Source: JBFHDX01 sp041584475
GTDB taxonomy: Bacteria; Pseudomonadota; Alphaproteobacteria; UBA8366; JADFVY01
DNA: 45,666 nt
NCBI GenBank assembly: GCA_041584475.1
Contig: JBFHDX010000018.1
Location: 1-45,666, forward strand
Direction: 5' to 3'
In this document: positions 26,644 to 34,493 of the stretch, one piece after another
Position numbering within the stretch: position 1 is the stretch's first letter
How the letters are laid out: every line of letters starts with the position of its first letter
Position numbers and translations under genes: made by a program
The notes under the pieces: generated by a model
Databases searched by the model: none
What the model was told of the DNA's origin: nothing
What the model saw: the letters and a program-made list of their open reading frames with translations, nothing else

Positions 26644-27071
26644 CGACCAAGCCACCCCCGATCGAGCGCTACGCCTTATTCCTCGAGGCGCTGACGCCCG
26701 ACAGGATCGGTGAGCTGACGGAGCACTGCGCGCCGACCGTACGGTTCCGCGACCCCTTCAACGATGTTAGCGGAATCGACGCCTATGCGCAGGTGCTAGA
26801 CGACATGTTCGACAATCTTGCCGAGGTCGGGTTCAAGGTTTACCACACTTCCTGCGATCGCAGGATCTGCTACATGTCGTGGCGATTTGAGTTTCGCGGC
26901 CGGCCGGGAGCGCCGCAGCGCACCATCGACGGCGTGAGTAAGGTGCGGTTCGACAAAGCCGGTCTCGTGATCGAGCACGCCGATTACTGGGACGCCGCCT
27001 CGCAGGTCTATGAAGGCCTGCCGGTCATCGGCGCCGTGCTGCGCGCGATCCGGCGACGTCTCGCGGCGTGA
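26640..27071 (+). CDS. NTF2-like (SnoaL-like) domain protein
   Basis: A 143-residue protein with the cone-shaped NTF2-like fold pattern: N-terminal helices 'IERYALFLEALTPDRIGELT', a 'VRFRDPFNDVSGIDAY' strand-turn and 'RWRFEFRG'-like strands. It may bind a small hydrophobic ligand or act as an isomerase-like enzyme; no function is shown. GTG 26640 overlaps the SDR stop as GTGA, so translation is coupled. It is convergent with the Kazal lipoprotein gene 90 bases on. Confidence 0.8.
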   Translation: MTTKPPPIERYALFLEALTPDRIGELTEHCAPTVRFRDPFNDVSGIDAYAQVLDDMFDNLAEVGFKVYHTSCDRRICYMSWRFEFRGRPGAPQRTIDGVSKVRFDKAGLVIEHADYWDAASQVYEGLPVIGAVLRAIRRRLAA

Positions 27072-27161
27072 CGATACGATCCCGCATCGGATAGCGCTGC
27101 TGCATCTTTCATCGGGCGACGCCGTATCTGCAAGCGCGGCCGCCGGTGGCCCGCTTCGAGG

Positions 27162-27428
27162 TCACTCACAGGCGCCGGGACGATAGCCAACCACGTTGCT
27201 GTCCGAACAGGCCGTGCACCCCGTGGAGTATGTCTGCGTCTTCCCGTCCGCAAGCGTTGCGCAGACGGGCCTGTACTCGCGGGTACACATCTGCGGGCGC
27301 GGCTCGACGCACTGCACGAGCGAGTCGTCAAGCGGGACGCCGTCCGTCTCGCCGGGCGCAGATGCGCAGCCGGCAACGATGTACGCGAGAACAGCCAGCG
27401 TCGAAACGATCGACAGGGATCTTCGCAT
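27162..27428 (-). CDS. Kazal-type serine protease inhibitor lipoprotein
   Basis: An 88-residue lipoprotein. The signal ends in Val-Ala-Gly-Cys at 18-21. The mature domain carries six cysteines (40, 48, 56, 71, 74, 87) in a Kazal-like pattern, with the inhibitory loop 'CTREYRPVC' at 48-56, strikingly close to that of avian ovomucoid. By analogy Arg50 is the P1 residue, predicting inhibition of trypsin-like proteases. A conserved Tyr (67) precedes the fourth cysteine. GGAGG precedes the ATG by 9 bases. Its target, and whether it faces outside or the periplasm, are unknown. It lies between the two arms of the ChrR-sigma locus. Confidence 0.85.
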   Translation of the reverse strand: MRRSLSIVSTLAVLAYIVAGCASAPGETDGVPLDDSLVQCVEPRPQMCTREYRPVCATLADGKTQTYSTGCTACSDSNVVGYRPGACE

Positions 27429-27596
27429 CGTTCTTCCTCCAAGTTCGGTGCCGACAGAGCGGCTCGATCAGCGTGCACCATGGGCAGCGTCCCGCACGGA
27501 CGGCCGTCACCGTCATTGCACGATAATCGGGCGCCTCGCGCGGGGCACAAGGTCGGCAAGGAGTGGCTGGCCACGCCCGCCCCGCGGCAGTCCCGG

Positions 27597-28175
27597 TCAG
27601 CTCGCGGCCCGCAGACGCGGAGTCACCGCGGTCCGCGCGTCAGCGGCGCCGGGCTTGCGAAAGAACAGCGTCACCTCACCGATCGTGAAACCGAACTTGC
27701 TGACTCGTGCCCGGTTGATGACGACGTCGCCGTCCTGCAGGAACATCCAGTCGTCGAAGCGCACGTTCCAGGTCGAATCGCCGACCTTGAGCGCAAGCGT
27801 GTACCGCCAGTTCAGGGCCCGGCCGGCGGCACGGCCCTCCGCAACGCCGACGACGTCGCCGGCCCGGCCCTCGTAGCGACCGTCGGCGAGCTTGCGGATG
27901 CGCCAGACGCGTCGCTCGGTCTCACCGTCATCATAGAGGAAGTCCTCGGTGAGGGTCAGCGCCTCGCCGTCCCACTCGCCGACGATGTCGACCGTGAAGG
28001 ACCGGCGCAGTCGCCCGAAACGGTCCTCGAAAATGCCCCAGGCCTTGGTGGTCCCCGAGAAATATCGTTCGATCAGGAATTCCGGCTTCGAACCGGCGAA
28101 ATCTTCGGTTGTCATGTTGCTGCATCCGTTTGTCAAAAAGATAACCGAAACCATTATGAGAAGACGTAATCTCAT
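27597..28175 (-). CDS. DUF3833 lipoprotein
   Basis: A 192-residue predicted lipoprotein (signal ending Thr-Asn-Gly-Cys near residue 18) with the DUF3833 pattern: 'PEFLIERYFSGTTKAWGIFEDRFGRLRR' region, 'LTEDFLYDDGE', and 'RFDDWMFLQDGDVVINRARV'. The family has a lipocalin-like beta-barrel look and is regularly found with CFA-synthase-like and DUF1365 genes; a role in lipid trafficking is an inference. The ATG overlaps the MFS stop as ATGA. It is the last gene of the five-gene minus-strand operon. Confidence 0.87.
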   Translation of the reverse strand: MRLRLLIMVSVIFLTNGCSNMTTEDFAGSKPEFLIERYFSGTTKAWGIFEDRFGRLRRSFTVDIVGEWDGEALTLTEDFLYDDGETERRVWRIRKLADGRYEGRAGDVVGVAEGRAAGRALNWRYTLALKVGDSTWNVRFDDWMFLQDGDVVINRARVSKFGFTIGEVTLFFRKPGAADARTAVTPRLRAAS

Positions 28176-29533
28176 GCGCGGTCTCCCTGCATGCGGGCGT
28201 CACGGGCGTCGATCATGCGGCGAAGCCTCGCCTGGCGCTGCGCGGTGATCGGAAAGCGCACCACCAGCATGATCGCCGCCGCTTTGAACAGGATCGGCAC
28301 GACCGAATACAGGGCGATCAGCGTGACCGCCGCAAAGCCGGTCGCCGGGTCGCCGGCGGACGGCTCGAGGCCGGCGAGTTCGAGCGCCGGAAAGCCGATG
28401 CCGATGGCGAGCGCGAGCGACAGTTTCGTGGCGCACGACCAGAGGGCGAAGTAGAGCCCTGTCCTTTGGCCGCCGCCGCGCGCCGTATGCAGATCGACGA
28501 CGTCCGCCTGCATCGCAGGCGGCAGGATGAGGTCGGCACCGAGCCCCAGCCCCGTGCCGATGCACACGGCCAGGAACAGCCCGGTGTCGCCGGGGCCGAT
28601 CAGGGGGACGGTGGCGAAGATCGCGCAGGTCCAGACCATGGCGGCACACCACGCCCGATGCTTGCCGAGCCGCTGTCCGAGCCGGAGCCACAGCGGGACA
28701 CCGGCGACGCCCGCCGCGAAATAGGCGAACAGCAGCGGTCCGGTCCACGCCGGAGCGCCAAGAACGTGCGCCACGTACAGCACGAAGAGGGTGGCCGGCA
28801 GTCCGTTGGCGATGCCGTTCAGGATCCAGGCCGAGAGAAGCCGGAGGAACGGTCCGTTGCAGGCGACCCGTTTCAGGCCAGCGCGGTCGATTCCGATGGC
28901 GATACCGGCGCGGCCCGCCGGCACCCTACCGAGCGCCGCCGCCAGCGCCGGCGGCAGCGCCAGCACGAGAATCAACAGACCGATCATGATCGTCGGGCCG
29001 CGGCCGGCGCCGAGCAGAGCGGGCAGGCCCAACGCAATGAGCGTACCGAGTACGGCGAGGACTTCGCGCGCCCCGGATATCCGGCTGCGCTCGTGATAGT
29101 CGGGGCTCAGCTCGGCACCCCACGCCGCGTAGGGCACGAGCACGAGCGTGAGGCCGGTATAGAGGGCGATCGTCGCCACGGTGAGATAGACAGCGGTCGG
29201 CTCGGGGCCCGGCGCGAACAGGAGCCAGGCTGCCGGCAGGATTACGACGAGCCCGGCTACCATCCAGACCTTGCGGCGCAGCCGGGTCGCGGGAAACCGG
29301 TCGGAGAGGATGCCGACGACTGGGTCGGAGACCATGTCCCACAGTCGCGCCAGAAGGAATATGGCGCCGACGGCGGCGTATCCGAGGCCCAGTTCCTCGG
29401 CGTACCACGCGGGCAGGTGCACGTGCAGCGGCAGCAGCAGGACGGCGAGCGGAAGCGCCGGCAGGCCGTAGGCCAGCAACAGCCATGTCGGCAGCCGTGC
29501 GACCGCCGCCTCGCGAGTGTGGGAGGAGCTCAC
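28172..29533 (-). CDS. MFS transporter, GPH/MelB-like
   Basis: A 453-residue transporter with about 12 transmembrane helices. The loop motif 'LLARLWDMVSDPVVGILSD' matches the Arg-x2-Asp-x3-Asp-Pro signature of the glycoside-pentoside-hexuronide symporter family. In this gene neighbourhood such proteins are thought to be linked to lipid modification rather than sugar uptake, but the substrate is unknown. GTG 29533 overlaps the CFA gene stop as GTGA; the longer open frame upstream is out-of-context sequence inside the CFA gene. Its own stop overlaps the DUF3833 start. Confidence 0.87.
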   Translation of the reverse strand: MSSSHTREAAVARLPTWLLLAYGLPALPLAVLLLPLHVHLPAWYAEELGLGYAAVGAIFLLARLWDMVSDPVVGILSDRFPATRLRRKVWMVAGLVVILPAAWLLFAPGPEPTAVYLTVATIALYTGLTLVLVPYAAWGAELSPDYHERSRISGAREVLAVLGTLIALGLPALLGAGRGPTIMIGLLILVLALPPALAAALGRVPAGRAGIAIGIDRAGLKRVACNGPFLRLLSAWILNGIANGLPATLFVLYVAHVLGAPAWTGPLLFAYFAAGVAGVPLWLRLGQRLGKHRAWCAAMVWTCAIFATVPLIGPGDTGLFLAVCIGTGLGLGADLILPPAMQADVVDLHTARGGGQRTGLYFALWSCATKLSLALAIGIGFPALELAGLEPSAGDPATGFAAVTLIALYSVVPILFKAAAIMLVVRFPITAQRQARLRRMIDARDARMQGDRA

Positions 29534-30777
29534 GGGTGTCGCAGGGCCATACGCCGGACGTCGAGGCGTCCGCTGTTGAACCCTGCCTCGCAATAAGCCA
29601 GGTAATAGGTCCACATCCGGCGGAAGCGCTCGTCGAAGCCCATGTGGGCGATCCGCGGCCATGCGGCCTCGAAGCGGTGACGCCACTCCGCGAGCGTGCG
29701 CGCGTAGTCGGGCCCGAATCCCACGTCGCTCTCGACGGCGAGCCCGGCCCGCTCGACCTGCTGGCGCAGCGCCGTCGGGCTCGGCAGCATGCCGCCGGGA
29801 AAGATGTAGCGCTGAATGAAGTCGGCCCGTCTGCGATAGGTCTGCCAGTGCTCGTCGGCGATGGTGATGATCTGCAAGGCAGCGCGGCCGTCCGGCGCGA
29901 GATTTCGTCTCACCCGCTCGAAGAATACCGGCCAGTAACGTTCGCCGACGGCCTCGAACATCTCGATCGAGACGATGCGGTCGTAGAGTCCATCGTGGTC
30001 GCGATAGTCCTGCTTCAGGACGCGCACCCGATCGCTGAGCCCGTCACCGCGCATGCGTTCCGCCGCGAGGCGGTACTGCGCATCCGAGATCGTCAGCGCC
30101 GTCACCTCGCAGCCCAGATCGGCGCCGGCATAGCGGGCGAAACCACCCCAGCCGCAGCCGATTTCGAGCACCCGATCGCCACGGCGGATCCCGGCGGCCT
30201 CGGCCGTGCGTCGGTATTTCGCCGCCTGCGCGGCGCCGAGATCAGCCTCGGGCGATTCATAGACGGCAGACGAATAGGTCATGCTGTCGTCGAGCCAAGC
30301 GCCATAGAACTCGTTGCCGAGATCGTAATGGGCCGCGATGTTGCGCTTCGATCCCCCGCGCGTGTTCGGTCTCAGAACGTGCGCGAGGCGGCCGAGAGCG
30401 CGCATCGCGGGCCGGCCGTCGAGAAAGCCGGCCAAAGCCTTTCCATTGACCGCCGCGAGTTCGAGCAGGGCAGGCAGATCCGGCGTGTCGCAATCGCCGG
30501 CGATAAAGGCATCGGCGAAGCCGACCGCACCGGACATCAGCATTCGACGCGCGGTACCGGGACCGCGCAGTTCGAGGCGGGCCGACGGGCCCGGCGCGTC
30601 CCCACGATAACGTTTGAGCGTGCCATCGGCATGCCGGACCGTCAGTTCCCCGGCGACGAGACGTCGCCCCAGCGCGTCGATGAACGCCGTCGCCAGGCGC
30701 GCTCCGATACCGGCCGGAGGCCGCTCCAAACAAAGTGCCATCGCGTCCGCGGCCACGGATTCTCTCGTATCGCTCAT
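29530..30777 (-). CDS. Cyclopropane-fatty-acid-synthase-like methyltransferase
   Basis: A 415-residue SAM-dependent enzyme of the CFA synthase family, which methylates or cyclopropanates unsaturated acyl chains in phospholipids. The substrate region 'AHYDLGNEFYGAWLDDSMTY' precedes the SAM motif 'EIGCGWGGFARYAG'; 'MFEAVGERYWPVFF' and 'FIQRYIFPGGMLPS' complete the active site. In Rhodobacter, a CFA-like gene in the equivalent cluster takes part in the singlet-oxygen response and related enzymes start furan fatty acid synthesis, so a methylated lipid may be the product here. ATG 30777 overlaps the DUF1365 stop as ATGA. Confidence 0.9.
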   Translation of the reverse strand: MSDTRESVAADAMALCLERPPAGIGARLATAFIDALGRRLVAGELTVRHADGTLKRYRGDAPGPSARLELRGPGTARRMLMSGAVGFADAFIAGDCDTPDLPALLELAAVNGKALAGFLDGRPAMRALGRLAHVLRPNTRGGSKRNIAAHYDLGNEFYGAWLDDSMTYSSAVYESPEADLGAAQAAKYRRTAEAAGIRRGDRVLEIGCGWGGFARYAGADLGCEVTALTISDAQYRLAAERMRGDGLSDRVRVLKQDYRDHDGLYDRIVSIEMFEAVGERYWPVFFERVRRNLAPDGRAALQIITIADEHWQTYRRRADFIQRYIFPGGMLPSPTALRQQVERAGLAVESDVGFGPDYARTLAEWRHRFEAAWPRIAHMGFDERFRRMWTYYLAYCEAGFNSGRLDVRRMALRHP

Positions 30778-31598
30778 TCTGCTGGCTCCGGTGCTGGGGT
30801 CTGGGTAACGGTCGTCGCGTGGTTTGGCGGTTTCGGCCGGGCGTGGTAGCGGGCACCCTTGAGCCAAAGTCGGGCCGCCTCCCAGTGGATCGCCGCAATC
30901 ACCTTCGCGGTCATCAGCGGATACGTCAGGAACAGTCCGAGGAGGCGCCGGTCGTTCAGCGGCGTTCGAGTTCCGGAATGGGTGGCCACGAGGTTTTCGC
31001 CCTCCGCGACATCTTGCCGGATCACGAGGCGCAGCCGGTCCGAGGGCTCGTGCACGCGGAAGCGATAGCGCGCAGCCATGCCGATGAAGGGGGACACGTG
31101 GAATTCCTTCCGACAGCCATGGCGTAAGGGTTGCGCCGGGTCACGGGCGCGGTCGACCGCGAACAGGTAATTGTGCGCTTCGCCGAACGTGTTGCGCACC
31201 TCGTAGAGAACCGCGGCAAGCCTGCCGTCGGCGTGGTGACAGAACCATACCGAGAGCGGATTGAAGACGTAGCCGAGGATCCGCGGAAAGCAGAGCAGCC
31301 GCACCGATCCTCCAGCGATGTCGATTCCGGCACGCCGGAGTTCGCGCTCGATCCAGGGGCGCAAAGCCGTGCCGTCTTTCGGGCCGTGGTCGCAATCTTG
31401 GAACGAGAACAGGTTCCGCCGGTTGTGGGAGAACAGGCGCAGACGCCGGCCGAGATCCGGCAATTCGTCGATGTCGAGCAGGATCGAGAAGACCCGGTAG
31501 ACGAAACGATGCCTGACCGGCCTGAACCGCGCGTGCATGACGCGCCCGGCATAAAGGCAGGATCGCTGAGGCTGTTCGACGGCGGGGCTGATCGACAT
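30774..31598 (-). CDS. DUF1365 family protein
   Basis: A 274-residue DUF1365 protein. Characteristic segments are 'LYAGRVMHARFRPVRHRF', 'RLLCFPRILGYVFNPLSVWF' and 'HNYLF', with 'KEFHVSPFIGM' further on. The biochemical function is not established; the family consistently sits between an FAD amine-oxidase-like gene and a CFA-like methyltransferase, as here. It starts 7 bases after the FAD gene stop and overlaps the CFA start, so it is translated from the same transcript. Confidence 0.9.
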   Translation of the reverse strand: MSISPAVEQPQRSCLYAGRVMHARFRPVRHRFVYRVFSILLDIDELPDLGRRLRLFSHNRRNLFSFQDCDHGPKDGTALRPWIERELRRAGIDIAGGSVRLLCFPRILGYVFNPLSVWFCHHADGRLAAVLYEVRNTFGEAHNYLFAVDRARDPAQPLRHGCRKEFHVSPFIGMAARYRFRVHEPSDRLRLVIRQDVAEGENLVATHSGTRTPLNDRRLLGLFLTYPLMTAKVIAAIHWEAARLWLKGARYHARPKPPNHATTVTQTPAPEPAE

Positions 31599-31605
31599 GC
31601 GCGTG

Positions 31606-33003
31606 TTACTCCGCGGCGATCGCGTCGCCGTGCACGACGCCCGCGGCCGGGCTGACAGGCGTGATCTCCTGCGCCCAGGGCGCCGGCGCGCCGAGGGCCT
31701 CGGCGACCGCGAGCCCGGACTGCAGCGCATCCTCGTGAAAGCCGAACCCGCAATAGCTGCCACAGAACCAGGTACGGTGCACGCCCTGCAGGGCGGGCAG
31801 CTGCTTCTGCGCCGCCAACGCGGCGGCATCGAACTGCGGGTGGTGATACGTGAACTCGCGATGGACCAGTCGCCGATCCGGATCGCGGAACGGATTGAGC
31901 GTAACGAACAGAGGATAGGCGGGGTCGATGTTCTGCAGCCGGTTCATCCAGTAGGTGACGCACAGGCTGCGCGCGGCGCTCGAACCGCCCTCCTCGATGT
32001 AGTTCCAGCTCGCCCAGGCGGCACGACGTCGCGGCATGAGCGACGGGTCCGAGTGCAGGACGGCGCGGTTGGCCGAATAGCCGAATGCGCCCAGAACGGT
32101 CCGCTCCCGAGCCGTTGCTCGGTCGCCGAGGACGGCCAGCGACTGGTCGGCGTGGCCGGCAAGGACCACCTCGTCGTACCGCTCGACGCCGCCCCGCGCG
32201 TCGCGAACAAGCACGCCGGAAGGCCCGCGAACGATCCCGGTCACCGCTGTGCCAAGCCTGACCGGGTTCTTCAGGCCGCCGACGATCCGCGCCACGTATT
32301 CGCGACTGCCTCTAGAGACGGTGCGCCATTGCGGTCGGTCGAGCAATTTCAGGAGCCCGTGGTTGTGACAGAAGCGGACGAAGCTCTTGGCCGGGAAGTC
32401 GAGCATTTGCCGCGCGGTGCACGACCAGATCGCGGCCCCCATCGGGATCAGGTGGCGGTCGACGAAGGCCTTCGAATATCCCTTCCGCGTAACATATTCG
32501 CCGAGCGTGGTGGCGTCGTCCGTGCCGCGCAGCAGCGACGGCGCCTCACCATAGAATCGCACGATGTCGCGCGCCATGCGGTAGATGCGTGCGTCGACCA
32601 GGTTGGCGCGCCGGGCGAGCAGACCGGCAGGACTGCCCGCATATTCGAAATCGCCATCGTCCATCGAGACGGCGAACGACATGTCGCTTGCCTCCGTCGC
32701 GACGTCGAGGGCGGCGAACAGCCGGACCAGGTTCGGGTAGGTCACTTCGTTGTAGACGATGAACCCGGTATCGACCGGTTGGCTGTGACCATCGAACCGC
32801 ACGTCGACCGTGTTCGCATGGCCGCCGGGCCGGTCGGCGGATTCGTACAGGACGACGTTGAAATGACGATCGAGCGCCCAGGCCGCCCCGAGGCCGGCAG
32901 CGCCGGCACCGATCACGGCAATGCGCCGCCGGTTCCCGGCCCATCGCGCAGCCGCGTGCTCGGATGGCAGGCGCGTGTCGGTCGTCGCGTCAAAGGGTGC
33001 CAT
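31606..33003 (-). CDS. FAD/NAD(P)-binding amine-oxidase-like protein
   Basis: A 465-residue flavoprotein. The dinucleotide fold 'IAVIGAGAAGLGAAWAL' lies near residues 27-45, followed by 'YESADRPGGHANTVDV', typical of amine oxidase/phytoene desaturase-like enzymes. Later segments ('DTGFIVYNEVTYPNLVRLF', 'FCGSYCGFGFHEDAL') are characteristic of the subgroup linked to DUF1365 and CFA-like genes. It may desaturate or oxidise methylated acyl chains. It heads a five-gene operon and has a candidate ECF promoter 38-66 bases upstream, divergent from the sigma gene. Confidence 0.88.
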   Translation of the reverse strand: MAPFDATTDTRLPSEHAAARWAGNRRRIAVIGAGAAGLGAAWALDRHFNVVLYESADRPGGHANTVDVRFDGHSQPVDTGFIVYNEVTYPNLVRLFAALDVATEASDMSFAVSMDDGDFEYAGSPAGLLARRANLVDARIYRMARDIVRFYGEAPSLLRGTDDATTLGEYVTRKGYSKAFVDRHLIPMGAAIWSCTARQMLDFPAKSFVRFCHNHGLLKLLDRPQWRTVSRGSREYVARIVGGLKNPVRLGTAVTGIVRGPSGVLVRDARGGVERYDEVVLAGHADQSLAVLGDRATARERTVLGAFGYSANRAVLHSDPSLMPRRRAAWASWNYIEEGGSSAARSLCVTYWMNRLQNIDPAYPLFVTLNPFRDPDRRLVHREFTYHHPQFDAAALAAQKQLPALQGVHRTWFCGSYCGFGFHEDALQSGLAVAEALGAPAPWAQEITPVSPAAGVVHGDAIAAE

Positions 33004-33040
33004 AACGTTCTGCCTGATGCCTCTCGTTGCGAGTGACCGG

Positions 33041-33069
33041 TCCTACGCGATGGCGCCGGCCGCGGATCA
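33041..33069 (-). promoter_or_regulatory. Candidate RpoE/ChrR-type ECF promoter for the lipid-modification operon
   Basis: On the minus strand: TGATCC (33069-33064), an 18-base spacer, and TAGGA (33045-33041). This fits the TGATC-N18-TA pattern known for Rhodobacter RpoE targets. The FAD oxidoreductase starts at 33003. Confidence 0.7.
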
Positions 33070-33095
33070 CCACGTGCCGGATTTTTCCGCTGCAG

Positions 33096-33124
33096 TGATC
33101 CAACTTCTCATCGCGCGCGTAAGA
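33096..33124 (+). promoter_or_regulatory. Candidate autoregulatory ECF promoter of the sigma-chrR operon
   Basis: TGATCC at 33096-33101, an 18-base spacer, and TAAGA at 33120-33124. This is the form I recall for the Rhodobacter rpoE promoter. It faces away from the FAD operon promoter, with 26 bases between the two -35 elements. Confidence 0.72.
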
Positions 33125-33154
33125 CCTCGCGGTATCGGCGGAAGGCAGGACGTG

Positions 33155-33799
33155 ATGTTGGCAGTCGCGCAGAGCGAGCTTGTGGCACCAGCCGGAGGGC
33201 CGCTAGAAAGGGTCATGAGCTTCGGTCGCCATCAAGACGGCGCGGCAGGCCCGCAGCAACCCGGGATCGGCCAACTGCTCGCCCGGATCGGGCATGGCCG
33301 CGACCGAGGCGCGTTCTCCGAGCTGTTTCGCCACTTTGCCCCGCGGTTGAAGGGTTTCTTCCGCAAGCGCGGGCTGAACGACGCGGAAGCGGAGGAACTG
33401 ATTCAAGAGATCATGCTGACGGTCTGGCGTCGCGCCGATAGTTACGATTCGCAAAAGGCTGCGGCGAGCACGTGGCTCTATGCGATCGCGCGGAACCGCT
33501 GGATTGACAGACATCGCCGCGAAAACCGGCCGGAGATCGACCCCGACGACCCCGTATTACAGGGTGATCCGGATCCGGCCCCCGACGACACGGTCGCGGC
33601 GGCGCAGCGCGACCGCCTGGTGCGCGATGCGATGACGACGCTGCCGAAGGAACAGCTGCAGCTGATCCACCTGTCGTTCTACGAGGACAAGCCGCACAGC
33701 GAGATCGCCGCTTTGCTCGATCTGCCGCTCGGCACCGTGAAATCGCGCATCAGGCTGGCCATGGGCCGCCTGCGCAAGCAGCTGGGAGAGGAGGCATGA
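33155..33799 (+). CDS. rpoE: ECF sigma factor, RpoE/ChrR (ECF11-like) group
   Basis: A group IV sigma factor of 194-214 residues. Region 2 reads 'EAEELIQEIMLTVWRRADSY' with 'STWLYAIARNRWIDRHRREN'; region 4 reads 'LIHLSFYEDKPHSEIAALL' with 'LPLGTVKSRIRLAMGRLRKQ'. ATG 33155 is favoured by GGAAGGCAGGA just upstream and by the predicted transcript start near 33131; ATG 33215 gives a length closer to known homologs and is a real alternative. The gene overlaps chrR as ATGA. It should be held inactive by ChrR and released by singlet oxygen or organic peroxides. Confidence 0.9.
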   Translation: MLAVAQSELVAPAGGPLERVMSFGRHQDGAAGPQQPGIGQLLARIGHGRDRGAFSELFRHFAPRLKGFFRKRGLNDAEAEELIQEIMLTVWRRADSYDSQKAAASTWLYAIARNRWIDRHRRENRPEIDPDDPVLQGDPDPAPDDTVAAAQRDRLVRDAMTTLPKEQLQLIHLSFYEDKPHSEIAALLDLPLGTVKSRIRLAMGRLRKQLGEEA

Positions 33800-34461
33800 C
33801 ACCTCGCCACCACCCCACGGACGAATTTCTGATGGATTACGCGTTCGGCAGCGCGCGCGAGCCGTTCGCGCTGGCCGTCGCAACGCACCTGGCGTACTGC
33901 GCTCCCTGCCGGGCGTCCGTCGCGCGCTTCGAACGCACGGGCGGAGCGATGCTCGGCGACACGGAACCCGCGGAAGTCGGCGACGGCCTGCTGCAACGGG
34001 TCCTGGATCGCCTCGACGACAGCACTTCGGATCCGGCGCCCGCATCCGCGGGCGAGCACTCGCGAATCGACGGCTCGGAGACGGTCCCGTCGCCGCTTCG
34101 GCACTACCTGCAGGCGCCGCTGGACCGGCTGCCGTGGCGGCGCCGCGGCCTGGCCTTCTTCGAGTATCGCCTGCTGGCGGATTTCAGCGGCTTCAACGTC
34201 AAGCTGCTGCGCATTCCGTCGGGGTACGGCGCGCCGTCCCATCGCCACGAGGGGACCGAGCTCACGGTCGTCCTCAGCGGCGGATTTCGCGACGCGAACG
34301 GCCACTACGTCGTCGGCGATCTTGCCCAGGTAGACGAAACGGTCGTGCACAGGCCGGTCGCCGACGATAACGGGGACTGCATCTGTCTTGCCGTCACCGA
34401 CGGCGCAATCCACCTGGCGGGGCCGTTCGGCAGGCTCGTCGACCCGTTCGTACGGTACTGA
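33796..34461 (+). CDS. chrR: ChrR-type zinc anti-sigma factor with cupin domain
   Basis: A 221-residue anti-sigma factor. The N-terminal zinc-binding domain has His6, His31, Cys35 and Cys38 ('HLAYCAPC'), the same positions as the Rhodobacter sphaeroides protein. The C-terminal cupin (about 105-215) has 'HRHEGTE' giving His149, His151 and Glu155, plus His185, the metal-site pattern of the family. The Cys-x-Cys pair at 195 and 197 also matches the known protein. It would bind and inhibit the sigma factor encoded directly upstream and lose grip under singlet oxygen. ATG 33796 overlaps the sigma stop. Confidence 0.93.
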   Translation: MTPRHHPTDEFLMDYAFGSAREPFALAVATHLAYCAPCRASVARFERTGGAMLGDTEPAEVGDGLLQRVLDRLDDSTSDPAPASAGEHSRIDGSETVPSPLRHYLQAPLDRLPWRRRGLAFFEYRLLADFSGFNVKLLRIPSGYGAPSHRHEGTELTVVLSGGFRDANGHYVVGDLAQVDETVVHRPVADDNGDCICLAVTDGAIHLAGPFGRLVDPFVRY

Positions 34462-34493
34462 CCCGACGCGAGCGCGAGAGACGGCCAGGACCG

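Noticed and set aside
31597..33036. A 479-residue plus-strand frame opposite the FAD oxidoreductase
   Set aside because: The minus-strand gene has an intact FAD motif and operon context; the plus frame is non-protein-like.
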